NCBI RefSeq assembly: GCF_029852145.1
Contig: NC_079971.1
Location: forward strand, 17,200,667-17,264,666
DNA length: 64,000 nt
Reading direction: 5' to 3'
Source: Microplitis mediator
Taxonomy: Eukaryota; Arthropoda; Insecta; Hymenoptera; Braconidae
In this document: piece after piece, positions 10,278 through 22,391 of the stretch
How the letters are laid out: every line of letters begins with the position of its first letter
Numbering within the stretch: the first letter of the stretch is position 1
The notes under the pieces: model-generated
What the model saw: the letters and a program-made list of their open reading frames with translations, nothing else
Told to the model about the DNA's origin: nothing
Databases searched by the model: none
Made by a program: the position numbers and the translations under genes

Positions 10278-12740
10278 ATGTTTAAGCAAGAGCAGTGCAC
10301 CACGTCAGACGCTACTGCCAAAGTCTACTTTTGGAACGCTCGTGGGTATAAAAACATACAGGATATCATCCCAGATACAGAGGCAGCTTTTATTAGAATC
10401 TTAGAAACTTGGTTGATGAGTGAATATGCTCCATCACCGCAAACTACGTAAAATAGCATTTCAGTGCTGACGATAAAACCGGCCGGCCAAGGAAGACCAA
10501 GTGGTAGACTGATTACCCTCTCAAATGGAGACCAAGCACTTACTATCGACAAGACTGACAACTGGATTATCTTCAAAACTAAACTGAGCAATCTTTTAAT
10601 AATAATAGGCTTAATAAGCTTAAAACCCAACATGAAACTTGAGGAATCCCTAGAACTCCTCCAGCTAATTTTTCTGGAAATTTGGCAATCGTACATCTCA
10701 ACAACAAATTCCTGATAAAAATGGGTCAACTTTACTACATTCATGAAAGCAAATGGATTTGTCCTATTGAACGGGAGAACGTCTAGTGGCCACCGTGGCA
10801 CCTATACTTTCAACAGCTTAACTGGGTACAGTGTTATTGATTTGATTTTGACCAACACCACGGGTTAACAATACATATGTGATATTTTGATTAAGGAATT
10901 AACTACGAAATCGGGTTATCTTCATGTCGCAGTCAGTTTCTACGCAAATACGGAAAACATACTATCGTTCGTGTGTTCCCGAACGAACGCCCTCCGCTGA
11001 AGAAACGACTATGCTGAACAATACAGACTAAATCTCGCCTGGTCCAATCTTCTAGCAATGAATATTACGGAAGCCTCAGTGGATGAATTTTATTAAATCT
11101 GCAATTGTGCGATGATACCTTAGAATCCGCCAAAAACACGTGAATGTTATCGAGTGGGAAATCGAATAACTTGCCATCGTCGAATAAGCCCTGGTGTGAC
11201 CAGAATTGCAGAGACCTTAAATGCGTGTTAAAAAATTTTCCGAGACAGTGCAAAACCTCTGGTAGCTATGATAAGTTATGGCAAGAATACTTGCAACTGA
11301 AAAAATATTTCTTTTCACCAATTGGCAGCAAAAAATCTGAATACAACAAAGGAATGCAATTGAAATTCGCAAATACAACGAACTCCACCGAGTTCTGGCG
11401 GCCGATTAACTTGGTAAGAAGACTACCCTCCAGGACTCTAAGAATCCCAATGGATGGCCGGGGAATTCTTCTCCGAAACGGTATATCCTCCACGTAAGAC
11501 CAGCAATATAGAATAACCCTTATCGTTTCATCCTATGCTGGACGCCGCAATAACTTTTGAAGAGTTACTCAACAGCCTCAATGAGTGCAAAGCGAATAAA
11601 GCTGCTGGTAGTCCCGGTATTACAAACGATTTTTTCAAAAATATGTCAGATAACTGGCTGCTATATCTGCTTAGTTTCTATAACAAAATCTTGGTTACTG
11701 AATCCATTCCAGCTGATTGGTCTAAAATTATTACTATGGTGTTTTACAAAAAAGACGATCCCGAAGACCCAGGTAACTATCACAGCATTGGAGTGGAGAA
11801 TTGCGTCGCCAAAATATTCACGCAAATTCTCTGCAATAGCATAAGGAGATGGGCTAAGGAGGGCAACCTCATACCTGGTGAACAAGCAGGTTTTTGACCG
11901 GACAAGAGTTGTGCTAAAAATATATTCTGCCTAATCTCCTTGGTGCAGTCACAACTGAGATTTAAAGGATCATTAGCATTTGTATCGTGCATTGATTTTA
12001 AAAGGTCGTTCGATGCAGTACGGCATGAAAAAATTTTGACTAAGCTGGCCAGACTGGTCCTAAGCTTCAAGATCATAAGCATCTTAAAATTGCTGTATGA
12101 TAGAGCACAGATACAAGTGAAGGTCAACGGTTCACTATCTAATACCATTAAAGTAACCATGGGTGTTCGACCAGGTCTTTACCCGGTTTCAAGTCCACTT
12201 CTGTTTATACTTGATCTTTATGGTGTAACATTATACTTTGGAAAGAAAGGCTTGGAAGACTTTAGTATAGACATTCTGATCGTTTTTTTCCTTATGGTTG
12301 TAGATAACATTGCTATGTTGTTGCACTCAGCAGCCCACTTGCATAAGTGTCTTAAAATTTTGGAGATGTTTTGCAAAAAAAACGGCGTGACAGTCAATGT
12401 TGATAAAACCAAGGTTTTGAGGGTCAGCGCAGATGTACAATGTTGCAAGAAGTGCCTTTTCAATAGATAAAAAATCGAGCTAGTCAAGACCTATACATAC
12501 CGGGAAGTTGTCATTTGCTCCAATATCATAGGTACCGCTACATCCGACCATGCTCTCAACAAAATGGCTACTGGCACCTTATTATCTATACTTGCCAAAC
12601 TGAATGCTGGGTTATTAAAGCACTTGAACTTGAGAACCACCGCGTTTCAAAAGTATGTTTGCTTAAGCTGATCAATCACAGTACCACCTTTCCCTGCTGC
12701 AACTGTGGGTGCAGCAGCTAGAGGATATCTTAAAAATTAT
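10278..12740 (+). pseudogene. LINE ORF2: endonuclease-reverse transcriptase, decayed
   Basis: A frame starting at ATG 10278 gives a short APE-endonuclease-like opening (VYFWNARGYKN) and then breaks. From 11535 a reverse transcriptase follows, with GSPGITNDFFKNM, a PEDPGNYHSIGVENCVAKIF segment, CIDFKRSFDAVRHEK, MGVRPG and NVDKTKV. The catalytic YADD position is replaced by VVDN near 12300, a loss of active-site residues. Similarity continues past a stop at 12470 (KTYTYREVVICSN) to about 12740. Multiple frameshifts and stops are present. It is a dead non-LTR retrotransposon whose clade I did not resolve. Confidence 0.75.
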
Positions 12741-13384
12741 AAAAAAGGAGAAAATGTTAGACAATTTTGACGCAGATTACTGGAAGCAACACAGAGCTAT
12801 TATCCTCAGCAAATGACGTCGTCATCTAGCTATCAAGGACAAGGAAAGATACACGCGCTCTAGTGTCCTTCTTTTTTAGAAGGAACAACCAAAAGTTTTG
12901 CATTTTGAGTATGTTTTTATTAACATCTTAAGATAAGAGAAACAATTTTTTTATAGGAAATTTAATAATTGGTTATTATTATGACTATCGCTTGAAGTTG
13001 ACGCTTAAAAAAAAAAACAGCACGTGGGTGGCCTCGGTAAAATTGGCTCTAGAGGACATCCGAAATTACAAATTCTCGATTAGTCTTAACCTATAGACAT
13101 TTTATTCCCGTAGGTAGTAGAATTATGAAATTCCATGGAAAAATGACAAAATGGCGGACTTTGAAATAAAAAGTCATTGTTTTTCGTGTAAAAAGAGTTG
13201 TAAAATGGAAAGTTAGGGGTGAAAAAAAAATATATTCTACTATCGATGAGAAATACAAGTGTGTAGAAAAACCAGTTTAAGTTTCAAAACAATAGGTTCA
13301 ATATCGAAAAAGACTATTCGACAGCCGAAGTGGAACTAGATTTCTCGTAATATATCCATTATTGAACCGCTAAGCATTGTTCGA
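12741..13384. other. No gene seen; intergenic, probably repeat-derived
   Basis: No coding signal was found. From 13300 onward the text begins to resemble the palindromic-element arms described at 13385 and 51380. Confidence 0.45.
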
Positions 13385-13700
13385 TTAAAAAAGTAGGGTT
13401 CTGATCGATTTCAAGAGCTCGACTTTGGAATGAAAATAATTAGAAGAAAATGCGGAATTTGAAAAAACTTTACTGGTAATAATTTGTAGAGAATAAATTT
13501 GACAATAAAAGAGAGCCTATAACATTTTGTGATGTCTGATAGTTTCGCCGGAAAAATAAAAAGATCTCCAACTTTACTTTGAACTCTAATAACTTTTGAA
13601 CAGATGGATTTATCGAAAAATGATAAAAGTCCTTTTTAGGTAAATTTTTCTAAAATCTAACTATTGTAATTGTCCTCATGGTCAATTTTCCAAGGAATTT
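13385..13700 (+). repeat. Half of a palindromic element
   Basis: This stretch is a diverged inverted copy of 51630-51880. The shared blocks include a GATCGATTTCAAGAGCTCGAC centre, a GATAGTTTCGCCGG block and an AACTTTTGAACAGATGGATT block. It is also similar in type to the arms of 61916-62928. Only one arm is present. Confidence 0.55.
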
Positions 13701-13777
13701 TGTCGCAACCTATCATAATTAGTTGAGTAGGGTTCAAAAATACCATTCGTTAAAAAATTCATATATATACATATATA

Positions 13778-14644
13778 TTAGGGTGGGCCGAAAATACGCT
13801 TTTTTTGAATTTTTATTATGAATACCAAAAATATTTTTCTTTGTACAAAAAAAAATTTTTCGGAAAACAAAAAAAAATTTTAGGTCGATATCTTAGTCTC
13901 GCCAAATCCCGTTAATGTTAGAAGTTGTTCAAAAATTTTCTTCGGACTTATTTTGATCGGAAATTTAATTTTCTACAAAAAAGGTCCGATAATAAAATTA
14001 CTTAAAATTGATAGTTACTGAGATAATTGCAATTTTGTTCTAAAAAATATAATTTTTCAAGATACTCTCACTTTTTCAGGGTAAAATATGAATTTTATCA
14101 TATAAATTTCATAGAAAATCAAATTTCTTACAAAATTGGTCTTCTGGTAAAAACTTGAAATTTGTAATTAATCAGAAACTGGCAGTTTTATGTTTAGATA
14201 GTCCCATTTCTCGTTATTTGGTGGTTTTCACTAAGGATCGCTAGTATCTTTGTGACTATCAACTTTGAATAAATTTTTATTAGGTCTGTTTTGTAGAAAA
14301 TTGAATTTCCTATGAAATTTTTATGATAAAATTTATTTTTTACCCTGAAAAAGTGATAATATCTTGAAAAATTATATTTTTTAGAGCAAAATTGCAATTA
14401 TCTCAGTAACTATCAACTTTACGTAATTTTATTATCAGACTTTTTTTGTAGAGAATTAAATTTCCGATCAGAATAAGTCGGAAGAAAATTTTAAACAACT
14501 TCTAACTTTAGCGGGATTTGGCGAGCCTAAGAGATCGACCTAAAATTTTTTTGATTTCCGAAAAATTTTTTTTTTGTACGAGGAAAAATATTTTTGGTAT
14601 TAATAATGAACATTTAAAAAAAGCGGATTTTCGGCCCACCCTAA
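13778..14644. mobile_element. Palindromic foldback element P1 (867 bp)
   Basis: The two ends are TTAGGGTGGGCCGAAAA and its complement TTTTCGGCCCACCCTAA. The arms pair almost throughout. The block with AAAAAGGTCCGATAATAAAA at ~13977 returns in reverse near 14440, and a TAGTTACTGAGATAATTGCA block occurs once in each arm. The turning point is near 14200. It is flanked by TA repeats on both sides, which suggests insertion at TA. There is no coding capacity. The superfamily is not assigned. Confidence 0.8.
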
Positions 14645-14658
14645 TATATATATATATA

Positions 14659-14972
14659 TGTAGCGACGACTCTTTAGGATTAGATTGAAACAATCGCCGC
14701 CTAAGTCCCTACATACCAAAGAGTGCAAAGTTGTGAGTGCTAATGAGGAAGGGAGAGATGGAAAAAGGTATTTGTGGGGTGAAAGGCGTTTCATCTAAGT
14801 ACACGATAGCTTAGACTCCTCAATTAGGTGTGTCTATCGTATACCCCACCTAAGACGCTGAGTTGAAAGTTACATGGTGGAAATGTTATATATTGAAACA
14901 GGTGTAGGGACGAGGTATTGCGATAGGCGAGTTGTACAATGCCCTCTCGCAGAGTGAAGCCGAACCACCACA
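14659..14972 (+). repeat. Candidate solo LTR (314 bp)
   Basis: A non-palindromic block starts TGTAGCGACGACTC and ends AACCACCACA, with TG...CA ends. It sits directly between two TA runs. The first nine bases equal the start of the LTR at 8423 read on the minus strand. No primer site or coding sequence lies beside it. Any target duplication would be TATAT, which the flanking TA repeat hides. Confidence 0.45.
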
Positions 14973-14986
14973 TATATATATATATA

Positions 14987-16001
14987 TTAGGGTGCTTTTA
15001 TTTTTGCGACTATTTTTTTTTTCGCTCCCATCCCGAAATTTTGTTGGAAATACCCCCCAAAAAATTCCCTGAGAGTTTGAGCCTTTAATATTAATATTAA
15101 GTACTCGACCACAGCGTGTGAAGATTTCCCATTTAAAATACACGTAAACTTAGGTTTTTATTTTTTAAACTTCTATAACTCCGCGGCATTTTATGATATC
15201 ATCTCGTCAAAATTCGGGATTTTCTCAGAATTAAATGCTCTACAAAAGTGCCCATTGTCACGAAGTCGTTACTTATAAAGGTGGGGTACTACGGACCGCT
15301 AAATTGAATTTTTTCATAGAATTCTTGTTTTTTCTCTCATTATCTCATAAACAACAAGACCTACAGAAAAAATGTGAATGACAACTTTATAGGAAATTTA
15401 ATTTCCTACAAAAAAGGTCCTTAGCACCGAATCACTCAGATTGATATTTTTTGAGATATTAATTATTGAAGTTTACGTAGCATTGAATTCCCATAAAATG
15501 TCGAATCAAATCTTAGAAAATATTGATTTTTTATTTGACTAATATCTCAGAAAATATCAATCTGAGTGATTTGGTGCTAAGGACCTTTTTTGTAGAAAAT
15601 TGAATTTCCTATAAAATTATCATTCACATTTTTTCTGTAGGTCTTGTTGTTGAGAGAAAAAACAAGAATCCTATGAAAAAATTCAGTTTAGTGGTCCGTA
15701 CTACCCCACCTGTATGAGTTACGACTTCGCGACCACGGGCACTTTTGTAGAGCATTTAATTCTGAGAAAATCTCGAATTTGGACGAGATGATATCATAAA
15801 ATGCCGCGGAGTTATAGAAGTTTAAAAAATAAAAACCCAAGTTTACGTGTATTTTAAATGGGAAATCTTCACACGCTGTGGTCGAGTACTTAATATTAAT
15901 ATTAAAGGCTCAAACTCTCAGGGAATTTTTTGGGGGGTATTTCCAACAAAATTTCGGGATGGGAGCGAAAAAAAAAAAATAGTCGCAAAAATAAAACCAC
16001 C

Positions 16002-16005
<4 letters not shown>
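14987..16005. mobile_element. Palindromic foldback element P2 (1,019 bp)
   Basis: The ends are TTAGGGTGCTTTTATTTTTG and its diverged complement, which ends ACCACCTTAA. Arms of about 480 bases match over blocks such as CGCTCCCATCCCGAAATTTT, a CCTGAGAGTTTGAGCC block, TTAATATTAATATTAA and GCGGCATTTTATGATATC. The centre is near 15490. The flanks are TA repeats. There is no ORF. It shares end type and target with P1 but not arm sequence. Confidence 0.8.

Positions 16006-16068
<63 letters not shown>
16006..16068. repeat. (TA)n microsatellite
   Basis: This is a nearly pure TA run of about 60 bases with a single G. It separates palindromic elements P2 and P3. Confidence 0.95.
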
Positions 16069-16069
<1 letters not shown>

Positions 16070-16890
16070 GGGTGAGCCAAAAAAACCAACTTATCGAATT
16101 TATGTCTTAAAAAGGACCCATACATCGAGAAAAAAATTCTCCCATTGGGCAAAATTTTTAGCTCAATTTAAAAAGGTGTCGGTAGCCATTTGAAATTTCC
16201 CATTTAAATAAAATGCAAAAAAATTTTTTTTGATTAAAAATATTGTAACTTTTGATCCGTGTGAGATAAAAATTCGGCTCTAGAATATTCTTGTAGGGCA
16301 TTAAATTTCTCAAAAAAAAGACATGGGAGTCAAATTTGTAAACTTGATATTTCGTATACTAACAGGCTATCAAAGTCTAGAGTAAACAGAATCATACAAA
16401 TTTACGGCTTTATTATTAAAAACGTCAATACTACGAGAAAATTTGTTCTACATGTAGTGCAATGAAATCACCAACAGTATCCACGTTGTTACAAATAATA
16501 TTTTGTTATCGATCACAATAAAAGAAAAGTATTTGGAAAATTCAAACAAAGCCTTAAATTTGTGTGATTCTGTTTACTCAAGACTTTGATAGCCTGTTAG
16601 TATACGAAATATCGAGTTTACAAATTTGACTCCCATGTCTTTTTTTTGAGAAATTTAATGCCCTACAAGAATATTCTAGAGCCAAATTTTTGTCTCACAC
16701 GGTTTAAAAGCTATAATATTTTTAATAAAAAATAATTTTTTTGCATGTTATTTAAATGGGAAATTTCATATGGCTACCGACACTTTTCAAAATAGAGCTA
16801 AAAATTTTGCCCAATGGGAGAATTTTTTTCTCGATATATAGGACCTTTGTAAGACGTAAATTCGATAATTTGGTTTTTTTGGCTCACCCT
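16069..16890. mobile_element. Palindromic foldback element P3 (822 bp)
   Basis: The ends are AGGGTGAGCCAAAAAAACC and its complement GGCTCACCCT. Arms of about 400 bases include GTATACTAACAGGCTATCAA and a CCCTACAAGAATATTCTAGAG block in opposite orientations. The centre is near 16480. There is no coding capacity. Confidence 0.8.
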
Positions 16891-16939
16891 GAGATATGTA
16901 TATGTAACATGTATGTTACATGTACATGTAAAATGTAAC

Positions 16940-17872
16940 ATGAGAAAAAAATTCGACATCGACCCGTGGTTTGAAATTATTGCAATATAATAAATCATAG
17001 TGACATATATGACAAAAATTGCGACTTCAACCGAGCAATCGATCCAATGCATGGATTGAAACGAGAAACTCGGTGGAGACTCAGAACTGAACGGCCACGT
17101 TTTGATCAATTCAATTCGCGACTAAAAGGAACAATTTCGATTACGGAAAGAACAATTAAATCGTGAGTAATAGTTATTACGTGAATAATAGTACGATAAT
17201 TTTGTGAACAAATCCCCGAGTTTTGTGAACAAGTGAACAAGCCGAAGCATCGGCGCGAAAACTGGACAAAGTGTGTAACCGATCTGTTAATAAATAAGTG
17301 AATTGCGTCTCGTGTAATAATAATAGAATTAATTAATTCATTCATTACGAGTAATAATTGTATGCTAGTGCAATTTGACGCGTTACCGAAATTCAATATT
17401 ATTTTATATTAATTTTATTTGACTCGACATTTTCTGAGAATTGCGGATTATCTCTTTTTCATTTGTTGCGGCAGCCGAGTCTTGTTATGAAAAATACTCT
17501 GACGTCACTCGTCAAGTATTTCGTTGATACTTACGTTGTATGTGTGTCTTCGGACAATAAAATAACAGTGACTTTTTTTCCATCACCCGAACTAACTGAC
17601 TTTGTGTTTTAAAATCAAGTCCAAGTATTTTTTGAACAGTTTTGTTAATATCGAGTCAAGCCGATACCGGCCATTTATATTTTGTTGTAATCCGATTTTA
17701 GATAATTTGTGATACCGATCAATTTATTTTGTTTTGTTCAATATACGACTAATGATTTTGTATTAATTCTGTTCAATTATTTGATCGTAATCTTAAGTGC
17801 CTGACCTTTTCCTGATCCGCTACCCTGAGCCGACCATTTCGATATTTGTTTATTGGTGATTATAAAATGTCC
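16940..17872 (+). repeat. LTR of a second gypsy-type element (start uncertain)
   Basis: The inner end is fixed by a primer site at 17873. A CGGACAATAAAATAACAG polyadenylation-like region lies at 17552-17569. The stretch from 16945 to about 17580 is related to 8440-9100. The exact 5' end was not found, because the region joins the edge of palindrome P3 and a low-complexity CATGTAACATG stretch. Confidence 0.6.
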
Positions 17873-17883
17873 TGGCGCCCAAC
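17873..17883 (+). other. Primer binding site, tRNA-Lys type
   Basis: The sequence is TGGCGCCCAAC, identical to the primer site at 2525-2515 but on the opposite strand. It lies just inside the LTR end. Confidence 0.7.
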
Positions 17884-18225
17884 TTTAAATATTTGGAACA
17901 AGGTTACCAAAATCGTAAGTGTATTACGGGGACTTCACTCCGGTAGATCCCCGGTGGTGAAAAACCCGTTACAATATGTATACATACATACGAGTATAAA
18001 TTTTTTAACTAATAATATTTTTGGAACCTACGTAATGGATTACGACTTTGATTTAATCAATATTAAAATTGCTACACACTCATCTGCATCGCAGAACAAA
18101 AAATATAATATTCATAAAAATTGTTATTGTAATTGTAATCGAAATTTAAGTCAGCCTGACACGAGAGTAAGTACTTGATAACTTTCAGTCATTCTTGAAT
18201 TCATTCCTGAAAAAATTAGAACAAA

Positions 18226-18425
18226 TAACGTGAAACAATTCTTCGGTAAATACAACATTGGCACAAAAACTCCTGTAATGAATCCAACTGTCTGCGGTCG
18301 TTGTGGCTGAACTGGTCATATTTCTGATCTTTGCTGTGCGCGTACAACAGATGAATTACGAATTAAAGCAGAATTAAGACTCATCAACAATCAATGGAAA
18401 AATTTGACAATCAGGCTAATGTAAA
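18226..18425 (+). pseudogene. Gag zinc-knuckle remnant
   Basis: In frame, the segment TVCGRCG, a stop, then TGHISDLC forms a CCHC knuckle (C-x2-C-x4-H-x4-C) interrupted by TGA. An Asn-rich tail and a stop follow at about 18425. It belongs to the LTR element that begins at 16.9 kb. The intervening 17884-18225 is leader and decayed gag. No pol is present. Confidence 0.6.
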
Positions 18426-18862
18426 ACACGCAGACATGACCCGCGGTGACGAGCTTCGATTAACCTGTAAAAAATTTATATATATTGGTTGTTCAAAATG
18501 CAATACAGCTGTATGTATTTTATATTTCAATACGAAACAAAGGGAACAAGTTTATTAATCATTAAACTATTTTTCAATTTCAAGAATAATAATTTATTTA
18601 TTTCCAAAAAATAATTATATGGCTCAACAACTTTCTATCTTTTCTTTTGAGTGTGAACAGAGATAATTAGTTATGTCAACTTCTAATAGATTATACGATT
18701 GTAAACCATACATCTAGAAAAGTAATGGCTTACTGCAGTTAACTTATTTTAACAACGGTAATGTATAATATCACTTATATGATGGAATGCAATTCTTCTA
18801 AATACATTTAGTTCTGGAAATTAAATTCGTATTTGGAATTTTATTCAAGTAATAATAGATAT

Positions 18863-19032
18863 TCACAGTCCTTGAGCTTCGTCAATTAATGGAACGTTAA
18901 CGTGAAGTTTTGGTGATCTCTGATAAATATAGCCTTGTGGACTTAAGTAACTAGAATCATCGTTTTGATTGTATGTTGTCAGTATTAATGGCATGGTCGA
19001 GTCTCCAGAATTTTTTTTCAAGCTCATTCCAT
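18863..19032 (-). CDS. Irk: Irk inward-rectifier K+ channel, exon 3 (C-terminal, with stop)
   Basis: A 170-base terminal exon follows the acceptor TTTTACAG. Its first two bases (AT) complete the codon begun by the last G of exon 2, giving Asp. The coded tail runs from GMSLKKNSGDS to IDEAQGL and a TGA at 18865-18863. It is polar and lies in the cytoplasm. It does not end in a PDZ-binding motif. The exact phase match with the exon 2 donor, 12.2 kb away, is the main support. A possible AATAAA lies on the minus strand about 265 bases further on (near 18597). Confidence 0.85.
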
Positions 19033-19070
19033 CTGTAAAACAAAAAATGATTACAAATAATTTAATAATG

Positions 19071-19246
19071 CCCTGCTCAAAAAATCCAATAGATCCTTAT
19101 AGCTGTATATATACATAGGGCCTTATATATATATATAAGGCCCTATACTCGACTATAGCACTTCTCATAAAACTCATTCATCCTCATAAAATCTCTATCG
19201 GAATTTGTGAGAAACTATTGGATTCTATGAGATTTTCTAAACGGGG
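19071..19246. mobile_element. Motif-array miniature element, CCAATAGATC type (176 bp)
   Basis: The ends are CCCTGCTCAAAAAATCC and the complement of CCCCGTTTAGAAAATC. The interior repeats a TCATAGAATCC / CCAATAGATCC / TCATAAAATC motif in both orientations. It contains the perfect palindrome at 19115-19146. It lies in Irk intron 2, 38 bases upstream of exon 3. Confidence 0.55.
19115..19146. repeat. Perfect 32-bp palindrome
   Basis: ATAGGGCCTTATATAT is followed immediately by its exact reverse complement, with no spacer. It lies at the middle of the 19071-19246 element. Confidence 0.95.
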
Positions 19247-21010
19247 TGTATTCAACATACTCGCGTAGGTGTTTTACAGACTATACTTTTTTTGATTAAA
19301 TAATTTTTTGTATCATTTCAATGTTAAAAACCTTATCATGAAAAATCAAAATATATAAGGCAAGAATTTTATAAATGAGTTCGTCCACTATTCCCTAACA
19401 AATATCAAGTCAGCGTAATAATTATCTAAGGCAACCTCTTTCGGAGAGGTTAGTGTTGCCGCGAGAGTAAAAAATAACGAGACAAAACGAGATTAAAATA
19501 TTTGATATCGAGAGTTAGTCCAGACAAGGCAAAAGTTATTATCTAAAAGACGAGGTTTCGAATATTAGAAAACTAATTAAAAAGAATATTTCTACTAAGT
19601 GAAGATTCTTTAAAAGAAAATACAATATATAAAATATAATAAAGCTTAGATTTTAAATATAATCAGGTCTAAAAAACTACAAGACACTGGAAAATAATTT
19701 TGTTATGTAAATTCTTCGCGTAACATTAACTAAAATTCGACTCTTATATAACAATAGAAATAATTATTATAAAATGATAATTTAGTAAAGAATGAACGTT
19801 GAATGATCAAATTCTATTTTTCTACTGAAACTAAATTTTCAAATCGATTAAAACAAGCATAAGTATATAAAGATGTTTATTCTAATTCATAATTTGTGAT
19901 GGGGTGAAGTGAGTTACATTATTAATTGACATCGTGATTTTTCACTGGCGGTCACTAACCCAACCTGTAACCTCCAATGAGCATGTAAATGAGTTTTTCG
20001 ACTTGTGAGCGGGCGCGCTAATTGAAAGGACTCGAACGCGTGTCCCAATTATAATTAAGTAGGGATGAATATTCCGATAATAACCGAAGATAATAGAGTG
20101 AAAATGATAAAAACGCAAGACAGTAGCAAAGAAGACAGTTAGAACCGGAAGATATCCAGAGACAGAGCCAGGGAAACCAAGTAAATATCTAGACGTTGGA
20201 GTGCCAACTACCCAAACATCTGGTGTTAGAGATTACGAGTAAGATCAAGTGGGTGAAGGAAATTGTGCACAGAAATTACAACATAGGACCAGACGACCAG
20301 GATCAGTAAAAACAAACTGGTAGGTCACCATCAAGATGAGTAAGACCAGCAAAGAATAGAATTCGTCGCTGTAAATAAAATCATCAGGTATCCATTAATT
20401 TTGGCTGTAGACCTGGGCCATAATTCTAGATTAATAATTATATCGAACAATTTAACAGACTCAATAAATAGTCGCCTTAGTATACAAACTTATTATTGAG
20501 AATATCTTTATAATTTATTATCGGATTCAAACTTAATTGCAAGCAGCAAAATTATCAGAATAATTTAAGCGTTAGAAAGCATGAGGCGAAGCGGTAGAAC
20601 ACAAGATAGCGAAAACATGTAATGGCGGCGTCTTCTTTCTTCGTTGCCACTCAGTGGTAACGTGTGCAGAATGAATGCACTAGCGAATTTTCCCATTGGC
20701 TCAAAAGCGCGCCAACGAGTAGTAGTTAGCCACCAATTTCTCTGATTGGCTGGCTAGTAGTGAGGCTCTCATGCCGGCTTGACACGGCCATGAGCAAGAA
20801 GTTGAGTGTACCGGGCCCAAATAGCAGCATATCAATTGATACTTGTTTTAATTAATTTAAAGATTAATCAAACAATTATTCAAGTCACAAGTAATATGTC
20901 TATAACAGTACGCATGTCAATACCAATTGATCACTAATAATAAGTAAACTATATTACCAACTAAACGTAAGTGTTAGAACTTTTTTTATCTTATAAGTAA
21001 CTTTAATTTA
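19247..21010. other. No gene seen; Irk intron 2
   Basis: 19.3-20.5 kb is AT-rich with no supported frame. 20600-20830 is unusually GC-rich, including two similar CCCATTGGCTC / TCTGATTGGCTGG blocks. It could be the 5' region of a retroelement or a CpG-like patch, but no ORF supports a call. Confidence 0.45.
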
Positions 21011-21011
21011 T

Positions 21012-21290
21012 CCCTGGCGGATCCAATTCACGGTAAAATCATAGTGATCCACCGTGTGACTTCACCGTGATTCATGGTAAAATCACTGAACTTTTACCGT
21101 AATTCACAGCAATTTTACTGTGATTCACTATACTTTTACCGCAATGCACTCAAATTCACGCGTGCCTGCAAAATCGGGATTTACGTTGAATCACTGTGAA
21201 AATCACTGACACTGAGTGTGATTTACTGTGAGAGTTCACCATAATACACAGCAAAATTCCAGTGATTTTACACGTAAATAATGTAAGTTA
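21012..21290. mobile_element. Motif-array element, CACGGTAAAATCACTG type
   Basis: About 280 bases are built from diverged copies of TTCACGGTAAAATCACTGTG in both orientations. It opens with CCCTGGCGGATCCAATT. Nearly the same opening (CCTGGTGGATCCAATT) starts a different array at 49896, so the two are related in one terminus but not in array motif. Confidence 0.55.
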
Positions 21291-21429
21291 AATCTTGATT
21301 CATGGTGATTGAATCAAAATCAATTCTAGAATAATGATAATTACATAGTACAATCATTATCATTATAATAAACATGGTGTCTCAACTGTAGAGAAAACTG
21401 TAATATCTGATTCATTCAAATTCAAATAA

Positions 21430-22391
21430 TGATATGGCGCTGGGCAGAAACACCCGTGCAAACTGCAATGAGCAAATTAGAGAAAATTCTGACAATATAA
21501 GTTGCACTAACTGCAATAAGTGGTACCATAAAAAGTGTAGTGATTTAAGTGAGGATAATTTTAAAAAATTTGCTTAGGAATTTAAATGGTTACATTAATT
21601 GGCAATGTCCCAAGTGTCAATTTAAGGGTAGCATAGTCCAATCGGACAATGCTGATGACGATCATAATAATGATTCACCGTTATATACCAGTAAGGCTGA
21701 GTTAGAGAAAATGTTTAAAAAGTACCTGATTCCCTTCAAAGAGAAAATAGAAAAAATAGAGAACAGCGTTGCATGTATTAGATCGGATCTAAACAATTTC
21801 GGAGAGCAAAGCAAAGCTATCACCAGGCAATATAGTCAACTGAAGGGAAGAGTCAGTGTTGCTGAAAGGAAATTAAGCTCACTCGGCGAATATTCAGTCG
21901 ACCCGAATGACATAATTTCTGAATTCAATGAGCGTAAAAAACGTGAAAGGGAGGTTATTGTTATGAATGTACCTGAATTTAGAAAACCTATTGGAGCTGA
22001 TCGTCTGTAAGATGACTGTGCAAGTATAGCTGCACTGGTTCCACAGGAGTTATCAGATATCATGCCTAATTCAAATCTTCGTCGTCTGGGTCAAATAAGT
22101 GTAGGCAAGAATCGTCCTTTATTAATAAATACCCTGTCTGTAACTGTTGCCAGGTCCTTATTGAAAACCAAACAATCAGGTATTGAAAGTAACGTCTCGT
22201 TTAAACCTAACCTAACACGTGCCCAGCAAAATCATCTCAAAGCACTGCGTCTTGAATTCGAAACCTTAACCAAAAAGGGTGACAGTAACAAAACAATTAA
22301 ATACATCAATGGTATTCCAAAAATAGTTAATAAGCAGACTTTTCGGGCACCAAAAGAAAAGCATAAAGAAACACAACTTGCTCGTCTATAA
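21430..22391 (+). pseudogene. Jockey-like LINE ORF1 with PHD finger, decayed
   Basis: The frame starts near 21434 with ALGRNTRANCNEQ and shows a PHD-type zinc finger, with Cys pairs, then CTNCNKWYHKKC, and later CPKCQFKG after one frameshift and a stop. A charged coiled-coil region follows (KYLIPFKEKIEKIENSV), then a REVIVMNVPE segment typical of LINE ORF1 single-strand-binding domains. A stop at about 22010 interrupts it, and the C-terminal part continues in another frame to 22391. PHD-finger ORF1 proteins are known in CR1/Jockey-group LINEs. ORF1 overlaps the start of ORF2. Confidence 0.75.

Noticed and set aside
10325..10801. 158-codon minus-strand frame
   Set aside because: It lies opposite the endonuclease region of the LINE ORF2 and shows no domain.
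15910..16152. 80-codon frame with Tyr-Ile repeats
   Set aside because: It crosses the TA microsatellite between palindromes P2 and P3.
17846..18178. 110-codon plus-strand frame
   Set aside because: It spans the LTR end and primer site, which cannot be coding in an LTR element.
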